Part shown: positions 1-5,260 of the stretch, piece by piece | Layout of the letters: each line of letters begins with the position of its first letter | Position numbering within the stretch: position 1 is the stretch's first letter | Source of the DNA: an uncultured Clostridia bacterium | GTDB lineage: Bacteria > Bacillota > Clostridia > TANB77 > CAG-508 | NCBI GenBank assembly: GCA_948946035.1 | Contig: CARBKU010000102.1 | Coordinates: forward strand, 1-5,449 | Direction of reading: 5' to 3' | DNA length: 5,449 nt | The notes under the pieces: model-generated | Databases searched by the model: none | The model's input: the letters and a program-made list of their open reading frames with translations, nothing else | Told to the model about the DNA's origin: nothing | Made by a program: the position numbers and the translations under genes

Positions 1-53
1 TATATTATAACCTACTCTTGTAAAAAGTCGAAACTTAAAAAATTTTAATAAAA

Positions 54-82
54 TTGATATTTAACAAAAAATATGTTATTAT
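54..82 (+). promoter_or_regulatory. Likely sigma-A promoter for aspS
   Basis: A -35 box TTGATA (54-59) and a -10 box TATTAT (77-82) are separated by exactly 17 bp; each differs from consensus at one position. Transcription would start near 89-90, leaving a leader of about 27 nt before the aspS ATG, which has a strong GGAGGAGA ribosome site at 106-113. The surroundings are AT-rich, so chance matches are likely, but the spacing and position support the call. Confidence 0.55.
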
Positions 83-116
83 ATAAATCATAATTAGATT
101 AATATGGAGGAGAGAA

Positions 117-353
117 ATGTACAGAACAAAAAATTGTGGAGAATTAACTATAAATGACAAAGAGAAAGAAGTAGAATTATCTGGTTGGATACAAAAGATA
201 AGAAACTTAGGAGGAATGATATTTATAGACCTAAGAGATGAAAATGGAATTACACAAATAGTAATAAATGACGAAAAACTTCAAGAAGAAGCAAAAGAAT
301 TAACAACTGAAAGTTGTATCAACATTATGCGGAAAAGTAGTGGAAAGAAGTAG
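117..353 (+). CDS. aspS: Aspartyl-tRNA synthetase, N-terminal fragment (frameshifted aspS)
   Basis: This frame encodes the N-terminal OB-fold anticodon-binding domain of AspRS, the cytosolic enzyme that charges tRNA-Asp. The start is supported by GGAGGAGA at 106-113. Residues 18-50 carry the OB-fold pattern VELSGWI...GGMIFIDLRDENGITQIV, typical of bacterial AspRS. Homology holds through about residue 70 (ESCINI); the following MRKSSGKK then stop is out of frame and includes the only in-frame CGG codon I found in the window's genes. The expected continuation, GKVVERSSKNTKIPTGEIEV, lies in the +1 frame from 331. The 78-codon product alone would lack the whole catalytic domain. It overlaps the catalytic reading frame by 14 nt. 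It is either a sequencing or assembly error, a true inactivating mutation, or much less likely programmed frameshifting. Confidence 0.85.
   Translation: MYRTKNCGELTINDKEKEVELSGWIQKIRNLGGMIFIDLRDENGITQIVINDEKLQEEAKELTTESCINIMRKSSGKK
324..331 (+). other. Probable +1 frameshift site in aspS
   Basis: Frame-1 homology ends at the Ile codon 324-326, and frame-2 homology resumes with Gly at 331-333. The four bases ATGC between them occupy the place of one codon, so one base is extra. Removing T328 would give Ile-Ser-Gly-Lys, in line with the usual I-T/S-G-K context. There is no homopolymer at the site, and no recognised slippery signal such as the prfB type. Confidence 0.75.
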
Positions 354-1869
354 CAAAAATACAAAAATTCCAACAGGAGAAATAGAAGTAATTGCAAAAA
401 AAATAGAAATACTAGGAAAATGTAAAAACATACTTCCATTTGAAATAAATACAGACCAAGAAGTAAGAGAAGATTTAAGATTAGAATATAGATTTTTAGA
501 TTTAAGAAACGAAAAAATTCACAATAACATTATACTAAGATCAAAAATTTTAAAAACATTACGAGATAAAATGGACGAATTGAATTTTACAGAAATACAA
601 ACTCCAATTTTAGCCAATTCATCACCAGAAGGAGCAAGAGATTATTTAGTTCCAAGTAGGCTAAATCCAGGAGAATTTTATGCTCTTCCACAAGCGCCAC
701 AACAATTTAAACAATTACTAATGGTATCAGGATTTAATAAATATTATCAAATAGCACCATGCTTCAGAGATGAAGACCCAAGAGCAGATAGAGCACCAGG
801 GGAATTTTATCAATTAGATTTCGAAATGAGTTTTGCAACTCAAGAAGATGTATTTAAAATAATAGAAGAAGTAATACCATATACATTCAAAAAATTTACA
901 AACTGGAAAGTTGATGAAGGACCATTTATAAAAATTCCATATAAAGAAGCAATGGAAAAATACGGAATCGACAAACCAGACTTAAGAAACCCATTAATTA
1001 TACAAGATGTAACAGAAGTATTTAAAAATTCAGAATTTAATGCTTTCAAAAATAAGACAATAAAAGCAATTGTAGTACCAAATGGAGCAGAACAAGGAAG
1101 AAAATTCTTCGATAAAATGGGAGAATATGCTACAACAGAAGAAGTAGGAGCAAAAGGACTAGCATGGGTAAAAATAGAAAAAGAAGGACTTGTATCAGGT
1201 GGAATTTCTAAATTTATAACAGATGAAATAAAAGAAGAACTTCAAAAAAATTACAATGTAAAAAATGGAGATAGCATTTTCTTTATAGCAGATGAATTCG
1301 AAAAATCACAAAAAATTACTGGACTAATTAGAATAGAATTAGGAAAAAGATTAGACTTAATAGAAAAAAATGTATATAAATTCTGTTTTATTGTAGACTT
1401 TCCAATGTATGAATTATCAGAAGAAGGAGCCATTGACTTTTGCCATAATCCATTTTCAATGCCACAAGGAGGGCTAGAAGCATTAGAAAATAAAGACCCA
1501 TTAGACATAAAAGCATATCAATATGACTTAGTATGTAATGGATACGAAATGGCATCAGGAGCAGTAAGAAACCACAATCCAGAAATTATGATAAAAGCAT
1601 TTGAAATAGCAGGTTATACAGAAGAAGACATAAAAGAAAGATTTGGAGCATTATACAACGCATTCCAATATGGAACGCCACCACATGCAGGAGCAGCACC
1701 AGGAGTAGACAGAATAGTAATGTTAATAGCAAACTCACAAAACATAAGAGAAATAATAGCATTCCCAAAAAACAAAAAAGCAAGAGACTTACTAATGAAA
1801 GCGCCATCACAAGTAGAAAAGGAGCAACTAGATGCTGTACATGTTAAGTTAGCTGTTGACGAGAAATGA
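340..1869 (+). CDS. aspS: Aspartyl-tRNA synthetase, main catalytic part (frameshifted aspS)
   Basis: Class II synthetase core of AspRS, which makes Asp-tRNA from aspartate, ATP and tRNA. The frame is open from before 331 (GKVVERSS), so the GTG at 340 is only the first possible start inside it, not a natural N-terminus; it lacks a convincing ribosome site. Joined to the 117-353 fragment, the protein would be about 583 residues, normal for bacterial AspRS. Visible parts are the end of the OB fold (PTGEIEV), motif 1 near FTEIQTPILANSSPEGARDY, motif 2 (CFRDEDPRADRAPGEFYQLD), a mid-protein bacterial GAD-type insertion, and motif 3 (GAAPGVDRIVMLIA then REIIAFPK). The variants GEFYQLDFEMSF, CHNPFSMPQGG and SGAVRNHNPE differ from the usual Firmicute forms and resemble what I recall of alphaproteobacterial-type AspRS. 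The last residues AVDEK lie within a direct repeat. Confidence 0.93.
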   Translation: MERSSKNTKIPTGEIEVIAKKIEILGKCKNILPFEINTDQEVREDLRLEYRFLDLRNEKIHNNIILRSKILKTLRDKMDELNFTEIQTPILANSSPEGARDYLVPSRLNPGEFYALPQAPQQFKQLLMVSGFNKYYQIAPCFRDEDPRADRAPGEFYQLDFEMSFATQEDVFKIIEEVIPYTFKKFTNWKVDEGPFIKIPYKEAMEKYGIDKPDLRNPLIIQDVTEVFKNSEFNAFKNKTIKAIVVPNGAEQGRKFFDKMGEYATTEEVGAKGLAWVKIEKEGLVSGGISKFITDEIKEELQKNYNVKNGDSIFFIADEFEKSQKITGLIRIELGKRLDLIEKNVYKFCFIVDFPMYELSEEGAIDFCHNPFSMPQGGLEALENKDPLDIKAYQYDLVCNGYEMASGAVRNHNPEIMIKAFEIAGYTEEDIKERFGALYNAFQYGTPPHAGAAPGVDRIVMLIANSQNIREIIAFPKNKKARDLLMKAPSQVEKEQLDAVHVKLAVDEK

Positions 1870-1894
1870 AATTTCGAGTCTTACAGATAACTTA
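1845..1894 (+). repeat. Long imperfect hairpin spanning the aspS stop codon
   Basis: Bases 1845-1851 pair with 1888-1894 (7 bp), 1853-1856 with 1883-1886 (4 bp), 1858-1860 with 1878-1880 (3 bp) and 1863-1867 with 1871-1875 (5 bp) around a GAA loop. Between the last two helices sit two opposed G·A mismatches (1861-1862 against 1876-1877). The aspS TGA (1867-1869) lies at the tip. No T tract follows, so an intrinsic terminator is unlikely. The arms overlap the first copy of a 24-bp direct repeat, which suggests a palindromic repeat element. Confidence 0.6.
1851..1874 (+). repeat. Direct repeat, copy 1 (24 bp)
   Basis: This 24-bp stretch begins AGCTGTTGACGAGAAAT and ends AAATTT. It recurs at 1927-1950 with a single difference (G1868 against A1944), a period of 76 bp. 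It encodes the last AspRS residues AVDEK and the TGA stop. Confidence 0.9.
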
Positions 1895-1917
1895 TACAAA
1901 TGAGGGACGAATTTGTA
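1895..1917 (+). repeat. Second stem-loop in the repeat element
   Basis: TACAAAT (1895-1901) pairs perfectly with ATTTGTA (1911-1917) around the 9-nt loop GAGGGACGA. It directly follows the longer hairpin 1845-1894. An extra CTT/AAG pairing (1891-1893 with 1921-1923) could extend it if the upstream hairpin is not formed. Confidence 0.55.
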
Positions 1918-1926
1918 AACAAGAAA

Positions 1927-1950
1927 AGCTGTTGACGAGAAATAAAATTT
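1927..1950 (+). repeat. Direct repeat, copy 2 (24 bp)
   Basis: Near-identical (23 of 24 positions) to 1851-1874. Here the matching codons would read Ala-Val-Asp-Glu-Lys then TAA, but in a different phase from aspS because the 76-bp period is not a multiple of three. Bases 1929-1943 can pair with 1871-1886, the same central segment that copy 1 pairs with, so two alternative folds exist. Confidence 0.9.
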
Positions 1951-1973
1951 GTAAAAAAATAAAGGAGAGAAAA

Positions 1974-2231
1974 ATGGAATACAGATATACACCTAGTGAA
2001 AAGGTATGTTCACAAGAAATGATAATTGAAATTGAAGGAGAGAGCATAAAAAAGGTAACAATACAAGGAGGATGTGCAGGAAACACAGTTGGAGTATCAA
2101 AATTAATTGAAGGTATGCAAATTAATGAAGCAATAAAAAGGTTAAAAGGAATACAATGTGGGATGAAAGGGACATCATGTCCAGACCAACTAGCAACCGC
2201 GCTAGAAGAAATAAAAAAGAAAATTAAATAA
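1974..2231 (+). CDS. TSCPD domain protein (TIGR03905 family)
   Basis: An 85-residue cytosolic protein of the TSCPD family. The signature TSCPD is at residues 67-71, followed by QLATALEEIKKKI. Four cysteines (C12, C34, C62, C69) sit in the conserved settings KVCSQE, GGCAGN, QCGMKG and TSCPD, which suggests metal or redox binding. The domain also occurs at the C-terminus of B12-dependent ribonucleotide reductases; the role of the stand-alone protein is unknown. I chose the ATG at 1974 because AAAGGAGAG (1961-1969) lies just upstream and the protein then starts MEYRYTP, as family members do. The frame is open back to an ATG at 1866 overlapping the aspS stop, but that 36-residue extension is made of repeat-element sequence and has no ribosome site. 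It may be cotranscribed with aspS. Confidence 0.85.
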   Translation: MEYRYTPSEKVCSQEMIIEIEGESIKKVTIQGGCAGNTVGVSKLIEGMQINEAIKRLKGIQCGMKGTSCPDQLATALEEIKKKIK

Positions 2232-2236
2232 AAAAC

Positions 2237-2265
2237 TTGTATATTAAAAATATTTATGATATAAC
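2237..2265 (+). promoter_or_regulatory. Possible promoter for the response regulator gene
   Basis: TTGTAT (2237-2242) and TATAAC (2260-2265) are 17 bp apart, in the 77-bp gap before the regulator gene. A second candidate -10 box, TATACT, lies at 2266-2271. A small inverted repeat TGATA/TATCA (2257-2261 with 2271-2275) overlaps the -10 region. AT richness makes this only a moderate call. Confidence 0.4.
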
Positions 2266-2308
2266 TATACTATCAAAATAAAGCTAAATAAAGAAAGGCG
2301 GAATTTTT

Positions 2309-3049
2309 GTGGATAATGAAATTGAAAAAGAGGCAAGAACAATATTAATAGTTGACGATGAGCAACCAATAGTAGACATATTAGTATACAATCTACAAAA
2401 GGAAGGATACAATACCATAGAAGCAAGTGATGGAGTAACTGCTATTGATATGGCATTAGAAGAAAAGCCAGATTTAATACTATTAGACATAATGTTACCA
2501 AAATTAGATGGTTTATCAGTCTGTAAAAGAATAAAAAATTCATTAAATGTTCCAATAATAATGTTAACTGCAAAAGACAGCGAAATTGACAAAATCTTAG
2601 GATTAGAATTAGGAGCAGATGACTATATAACAAAGCCATTTAGTGTAAGAGAATTAGTTGCAAGAGTAAAAGCAAATTTAAGAAAAATAGAAGTAGTAAG
2701 TGAAATACAAACAGTAAGCCAAACAAACGAAAACAAACAAAAAGAAAACAGAATTTTTGTAGGAGACCTACAATTAGATTTAGACAAATTCGAAGTAAAA
2801 GTAAGAGGTGAAGTAATAGACCTTACATTAAGAGAATTCGAAGTATTAAAATTTTTAGCTTCTCAACCAGAGCAAGTAGTAACAAGAGAGACACTATTAG
2901 AAAAAGTATGGGGATATGAATATTATGGTGATATACGAACAGTAGATGTTACAGTAAGAAGAATCAGAGAAAAAATAGAAAGAGATACTTCTATGCCAAA
3001 AATTTTAATGACAAAAAGAGGAGTAGGTTATTATATAGCTGACAAATAA
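2309..3049 (+). CDS. walR: OmpR/PhoB-family response regulator, WalR (YycF)-like
   Basis: A 246-residue two-component DNA-binding regulator. The receiver domain (about 10-125) has the acidic pair D16-D17, the phospho-acceptor D60 in LILLDIMLPKLDG, T87 (MLTAKD), Y106 and the conserved K109 (YITKPF). A polar linker rich in Glu, Gln, Asn and Lys (about 128-147) leads to a winged-helix domain (about 148-243) with LTLREFEVLKFL, the loop VWGYEYYGDIRTVDVTVRRIREKIE in pieces, and a final TKRGVGYY. The VDVTVRR...TKRGVGYY ending is closest to WalR/YycF, the essential cell-wall regulator of Firmicutes, though PhoP/PhoB relatives cannot be excluded. The start is GTG at 2309 with AAGGCGG at 2295-2301; an upstream TTG at 2308 is out of frame. 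No histidine kinase follows: the next gene is ispG, after a terminator. Confidence 0.9.
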   Translation: MDNEIEKEARTILIVDDEQPIVDILVYNLQKEGYNTIEASDGVTAIDMALEEKPDLILLDIMLPKLDGLSVCKRIKNSLNVPIIMLTAKDSEIDKILGLELGADDYITKPFSVRELVARVKANLRKIEVVSEIQTVSQTNENKQKENRIFVGDLQLDLDKFEVKVRGEVIDLTLREFEVLKFLASQPEQVVTRETLLEKVWGYEYYGDIRTVDVTVRRIREKIERDTSMPKILMTKRGVGYYIADK

Positions 3050-3056
3050 AATTTAG

Positions 3057-3095
3057 AAGTAGACATCTATAATAGATTAGTCTACTTTTAATTTA
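3057..3095 (+). terminator. Hairpin terminator after the response regulator
   Basis: AAGTAGAC (3057-3064) pairs perfectly with GTCTACTT (3080-3087), and inside it ATCT (3065-3068) pairs with AGAT (3074-3077) around ATAAT, with a TA bulge. The stem is followed by TTTAATTTAT. The tail is broken by adenines, so termination may be partial. It begins 8 nt after the stop codon and separates the regulator from ispG. Confidence 0.65.
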
Positions 3096-3123
3096 TGTAA
3101 ATAAAATCATTATTACAAATAAT

Positions 3124-3128
3124 AAGGA
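3124..3128 (+). promoter_or_regulatory. Ribosome binding site that decides the ispG start
   Basis: AAGGA at 3124-3128 abuts the ATG at 3129 with no spacer but lies 9 nt before the ATG at 3138. Normal spacing favours 3138 as the true ispG start. Confidence 0.55.
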
Positions 3129-3137
3129 ATGATAAAA

Positions 3138-4193
3138 ATGGGTAGAAAAGATACAAAGCAAATAAAAGTAGGAAATGTAGTAATAGGAGGACAAAACAAA
3201 GTAGTAATCCAATCAATGTGCAATACAAAAACAAAAGACATAGAATCAACAGTAAATCAAATTAAAAAATTACAAGAAGTTGGATGTGAAATTGTAAGAG
3301 TAGCATGTTTAGATATAGAAGATGCAAAAGCAATACAAGAAATAAAATCAAAAATCAATATACCAATAGTAGCAGATATACATTACGATTATAAAATAGC
3401 GTTACAAGCAATAGAATCAGGAGTAGATAAAGTAAGAATAAATCCAGGAAACATAGGTTCAGAAGAAAGAGTAAAAATTGTAGTTGAAAAATGCAAAGAG
3501 AAAAAAATACCAATAAGAATAGGAATAAATGCTGGTTCATTAGAAAAAGATTTGCTAGAAAAATATGGGGGAAAACCAACAGCTGATGCTATGTTAGAAA
3601 GTGCTAGAAGACATATAGAAATATTAGAAAAATTAGACTTTTATGACTATTTAATTGCATTGAAAGCATCAGATATAGATTTATGTATAGAAAGTTACGA
3701 AAAGGCATCAAAAGAATTCAATTGTCCATTACACTTAGGAATTACAGAAGCGGGAACAGAATTTAGTGGTACAATAAAATCTAGTATAGGTTTAGGATAT
3801 CTATTACGACAAGGAATAGGAGACACTATTAGAGTGTCATTATCAGATGATCCAGTAAAAGAAATAAAAGTAGTAAAAGAAATATTAAAAGATTGTAATT
3901 TATACAACAATACACCAACATTAATAGCATGTCCAACATGTGGAAGAACACGAATAGATTTAATTCCTATAGCAAAACAAGTAGAAGAATTTCTACAAAC
4001 AATAGAATCAAACATTACAGTAGCTGTAATGGGATGTAGTGTAAATGGACCAGGAGAGGCAAGGCAAGCTGATATTGGAATTGCTGGAGGAATAAATGAG
4101 GCATTGCTATTTAAAAAAGGAGAAATTATAAAAAAAGTACATCAAGATAAAATGTTAGAAACATTAAAACAAGAAATATTATCTATGATTTAA
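3138..4193 (+). CDS. ispG: 4-hydroxy-3-methylbut-2-enyl-diphosphate synthase (IspG/GcpE)
   Basis: IspG carries out the sixth step of the MEP isoprenoid pathway, reductive ring opening of MEcPP to HMBPP, using a [4Fe-4S] cluster and an external electron donor in the cytosol. With the start at 3138 the protein has 351 residues, the compact bacterial length. The N-terminal TIM-barrel domain shows VVIQSMCNT, CEIVRVA, PIVADIHYDY and VRINPGNIG. The cluster ligands are C265 and C268 (ACPTCGR), C300 (GCSVNGPGE) and E307, with the same spacing as E. coli C270, C273, C305 and E312, so the enzyme looks intact. An alternative ATG at 3129 adds three residues but has no room for its ribosome site. ispH follows 17 nt downstream, so the two are almost certainly one operon. 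No clear promoter is visible in 3096-3123. Confidence 0.97.
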   Translation: MGRKDTKQIKVGNVVIGGQNKVVIQSMCNTKTKDIESTVNQIKKLQEVGCEIVRVACLDIEDAKAIQEIKSKINIPIVADIHYDYKIALQAIESGVDKVRINPGNIGSEERVKIVVEKCKEKKIPIRIGINAGSLEKDLLEKYGGKPTADAMLESARRHIEILEKLDFYDYLIALKASDIDLCIESYEKASKEFNCPLHLGITEAGTEFSGTIKSSIGLGYLLRQGIGDTIRVSLSDDPVKEIKVVKEILKDCNLYNNTPTLIACPTCGRTRIDLIPIAKQVEEFLQTIESNITVAVMGCSVNGPGEARQADIGIAGGINEALLFKKGEIIKKVHQDKMLETLKQEILSMI

Positions 4194-4210
4194 AATAAGG
4201 AAGGGTTTTT

Positions 4211-5089
4211 ATGGAAATATTGATTGGAAAAACAGCAGGATTTTGTTATGGAGTTCAAAGAGCAATTGAAGGTGCAAATAAGCAAATAAAAAATAGTGAG
4301 AGTGAAATATATTGTTTAGGAGAATTAGTACACAATAAGCAAGTTATTAATGAACTAGAAAAAAAAGGAATAAAATTCATAGAAGATTATAAACAAGTAG
4401 AAAATGCTAATTCAAAGCTAATAATTAGAGCTCATGGAATACCAAAAAACATATATGAAAATGCAGAAAAAAAAGGAATTAAAATAAAAGATTTTACTTG
4501 TCCAAAAGTTGAAAAAGTCCATAAAATAGCAAGCAAATACTCAGAAAATGAATATTTTATATTTTTATGTGGAAAAAGAAATCATCCAGAAAACATTGGA
4601 ACAATTAGTTTTTGCGGACAAAAATCTTTTATAATAGAAGAAGAAAGAGATATAGAAGATGCTATTGAATATTTTAAGAAAACTAAACTAAAAAAATTAT
4701 TAATAATTGCACAAACCACATTTAATGTAAAAAAATTCATAAATATAGAAAACGTTTTAAGAGAAAAGTTAGATAAAACTACAAAAATTATTGTCAAAAA
4801 TACCATATGTAGAGCAACAGAAATAAGACAAAAGGAAACAGAAGAACTATCAAAAAAAGTTGAATTTATGATTATTATAGGAGGAAAAAACAGTTCAAAT
4901 ACAACTAAATTATACGAAATAGCAAAACTAAACTGTAAAAATGCATATCACATAGAAACAGTAGATGAGCTAAATAAAATAAAAATTAAAAAATATAATG
5001 TTATAGGCATAATGGCAGGAGCTTCAACACCAAAAGAGAGCATTGAACAATTAGTAGAATATATAGAAAAAGAGGAATGCATGGCTTAA
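4211..5089 (+). CDS. ispH: 4-hydroxy-3-methylbut-2-enyl diphosphate reductase (IspH/LytB)
   Basis: IspH reduces HMBPP, the IspG product, to IPP and DMAPP, the last MEP step. The 292-residue protein has all expected active-site elements: cluster cysteines C12 (GFCYGV), C97 (DFTCPKV) and C201 (NTICRAT); substrate-binding H41 (GELVHNKQV), H75 (RAHGIPK) and H125 with E127 (NHPEN); AQTTFN at 168-173; KNSSN at 227-231; and AGASTP at 270-275. The ATG at 4211 is preceded by AAGGAAGGG (4197-4205). Many Clostridia carry IspH fused to ribosomal S1 domains; here the protein ends directly after the IspH core, so it is the unfused form. It is translated from the same operon as ispG, and a terminator stem begins within its final codons. 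Confidence 0.97.
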   Translation: MEILIGKTAGFCYGVQRAIEGANKQIKNSESEIYCLGELVHNKQVINELEKKGIKFIEDYKQVENANSKLIIRAHGIPKNIYENAEKKGIKIKDFTCPKVEKVHKIASKYSENEYFIFLCGKRNHPENIGTISFCGQKSFIIEEERDIEDAIEYFKKTKLKKLLIIAQTTFNVKKFINIENVLREKLDKTTKIIVKNTICRATEIRQKETEELSKKVEFMIIIGGKNSSNTTKLYEIAKLNCKNAYHIETVDELNKIKIKKYNVIGIMAGASTPKESIEQLVEYIEKEECMA

Positions 5090-5123
5090 TTTGTTATAAT
5101 TAAGTCATACATTCTATATTTTT
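5075..5123 (+). terminator. Strong intrinsic terminator overlapping the ispH stop codon
   Basis: Bases 5075-5089 pair with 5100-5114 over 15 positions, with one C·A mismatch (5080/5109) and one G·T wobble (5084/5105). Two more A-T pairs (5090-5091 with 5098-5099) close the loop. The stem is followed by TATATTTTT (5115-5123). The upstream arm encodes the last ispH residues, and the TAA is at its end. A run of adenines before the stem means it could also work on the opposite strand. Confidence 0.8.
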
Positions 5124-5166
5124 GTCGAAAATTGCGATGAAAAATATAAAAAAACAAATAATTGTA

Positions 5167-5196
5167 TTGACAAACAACAATGTAAACAAATATACT
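5167..5196 (+). promoter_or_regulatory. Near-consensus sigma-A promoter for the last gene
   Basis: A perfect -35 box TTGACA (5167-5172) and a -10 box TATACT (5191-5196) are separated by 18 bp. It lies after the ispH terminator and about 65 bp before the ATG at 5261, so that gene is probably its own transcription unit. A second TATAAT at 5208-5213 has no matching -35 box. Confidence 0.7.
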
Positions 5197-5227
5197 TGAA
5201 TAAATTATATAATTAAAAAATAAAAAC

Positions 5228-5235
5228 AAGGAGGA
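5228..5235 (+). promoter_or_regulatory. Strong ribosome binding site placed unusually far from its ATG
   Basis: AAGGAGGA (5228-5235) is close to a perfect anti-16S match but lies 25 nt before the ATG at 5261, against a usual gap of 5 to 10. No ATG, GTG or TTG start occurs at the proper distance, and an in-frame TAA at 5249-5251 rules out an earlier start in the same frame. A tiny AAGT/ACTT stem (5237-5240 with 5246-5249) around TTTTT could shorten the effective distance. Confidence 0.6.
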
Positions 5236-5260
5236 AAAGTTTTTTACTTAACTTAAAATC

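Noticed and set aside
24..37. AAGT-CGAA-ACTT mini-hairpin, followed by a T-run on the minus strand
   Set aside because: A four-base-pair AT-rich stem is too weak to call a terminator.
1..48. An open frame (Tyr-Ile-Ile... ending KKSKLKKF then TAA at 46-48) that might be the tail of an upstream gene
   Set aside because: Only 15 codons are visible, with no recognisable motif. The stretch is AT-rich and could be open by chance.
327..332. Programmed +1 frameshifting at ATG-CGG in aspS
   Set aside because: A rare CGG codon could stall ribosomes, but there is no known slippery sequence or stimulatory Shine-Dalgarno, and tRNA re-pairing in the +1 frame would be poor.
1586..1810. Antisense open frames inside aspS, the regulator, ispG and ispH
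   Set aside because: They are low-complexity Leu, Phe and Ser strings mirroring well-supported genes, with no ribosome sites or family motifs.
1932..1960. TTGACG in repeat copy 2 as a -35 box for the TSCPD gene
   Set aside because: No acceptable -10 box is found 16-18 bp downstream.
3096..3117. TGTAA-N12-TTACA inverted repeat before ispG as a regulator site or WalR box
   Set aside because: WalR boxes are direct repeats of TGTWAH separated by 5 bp, which this is not. Short AT-rich palindromes are expected by chance.
5137..5199. 20-residue open frame starting MKNIKKQ between ispH and the last gene
   Set aside because: It has no ribosome site and overlaps the strong promoter at 5167-5196.
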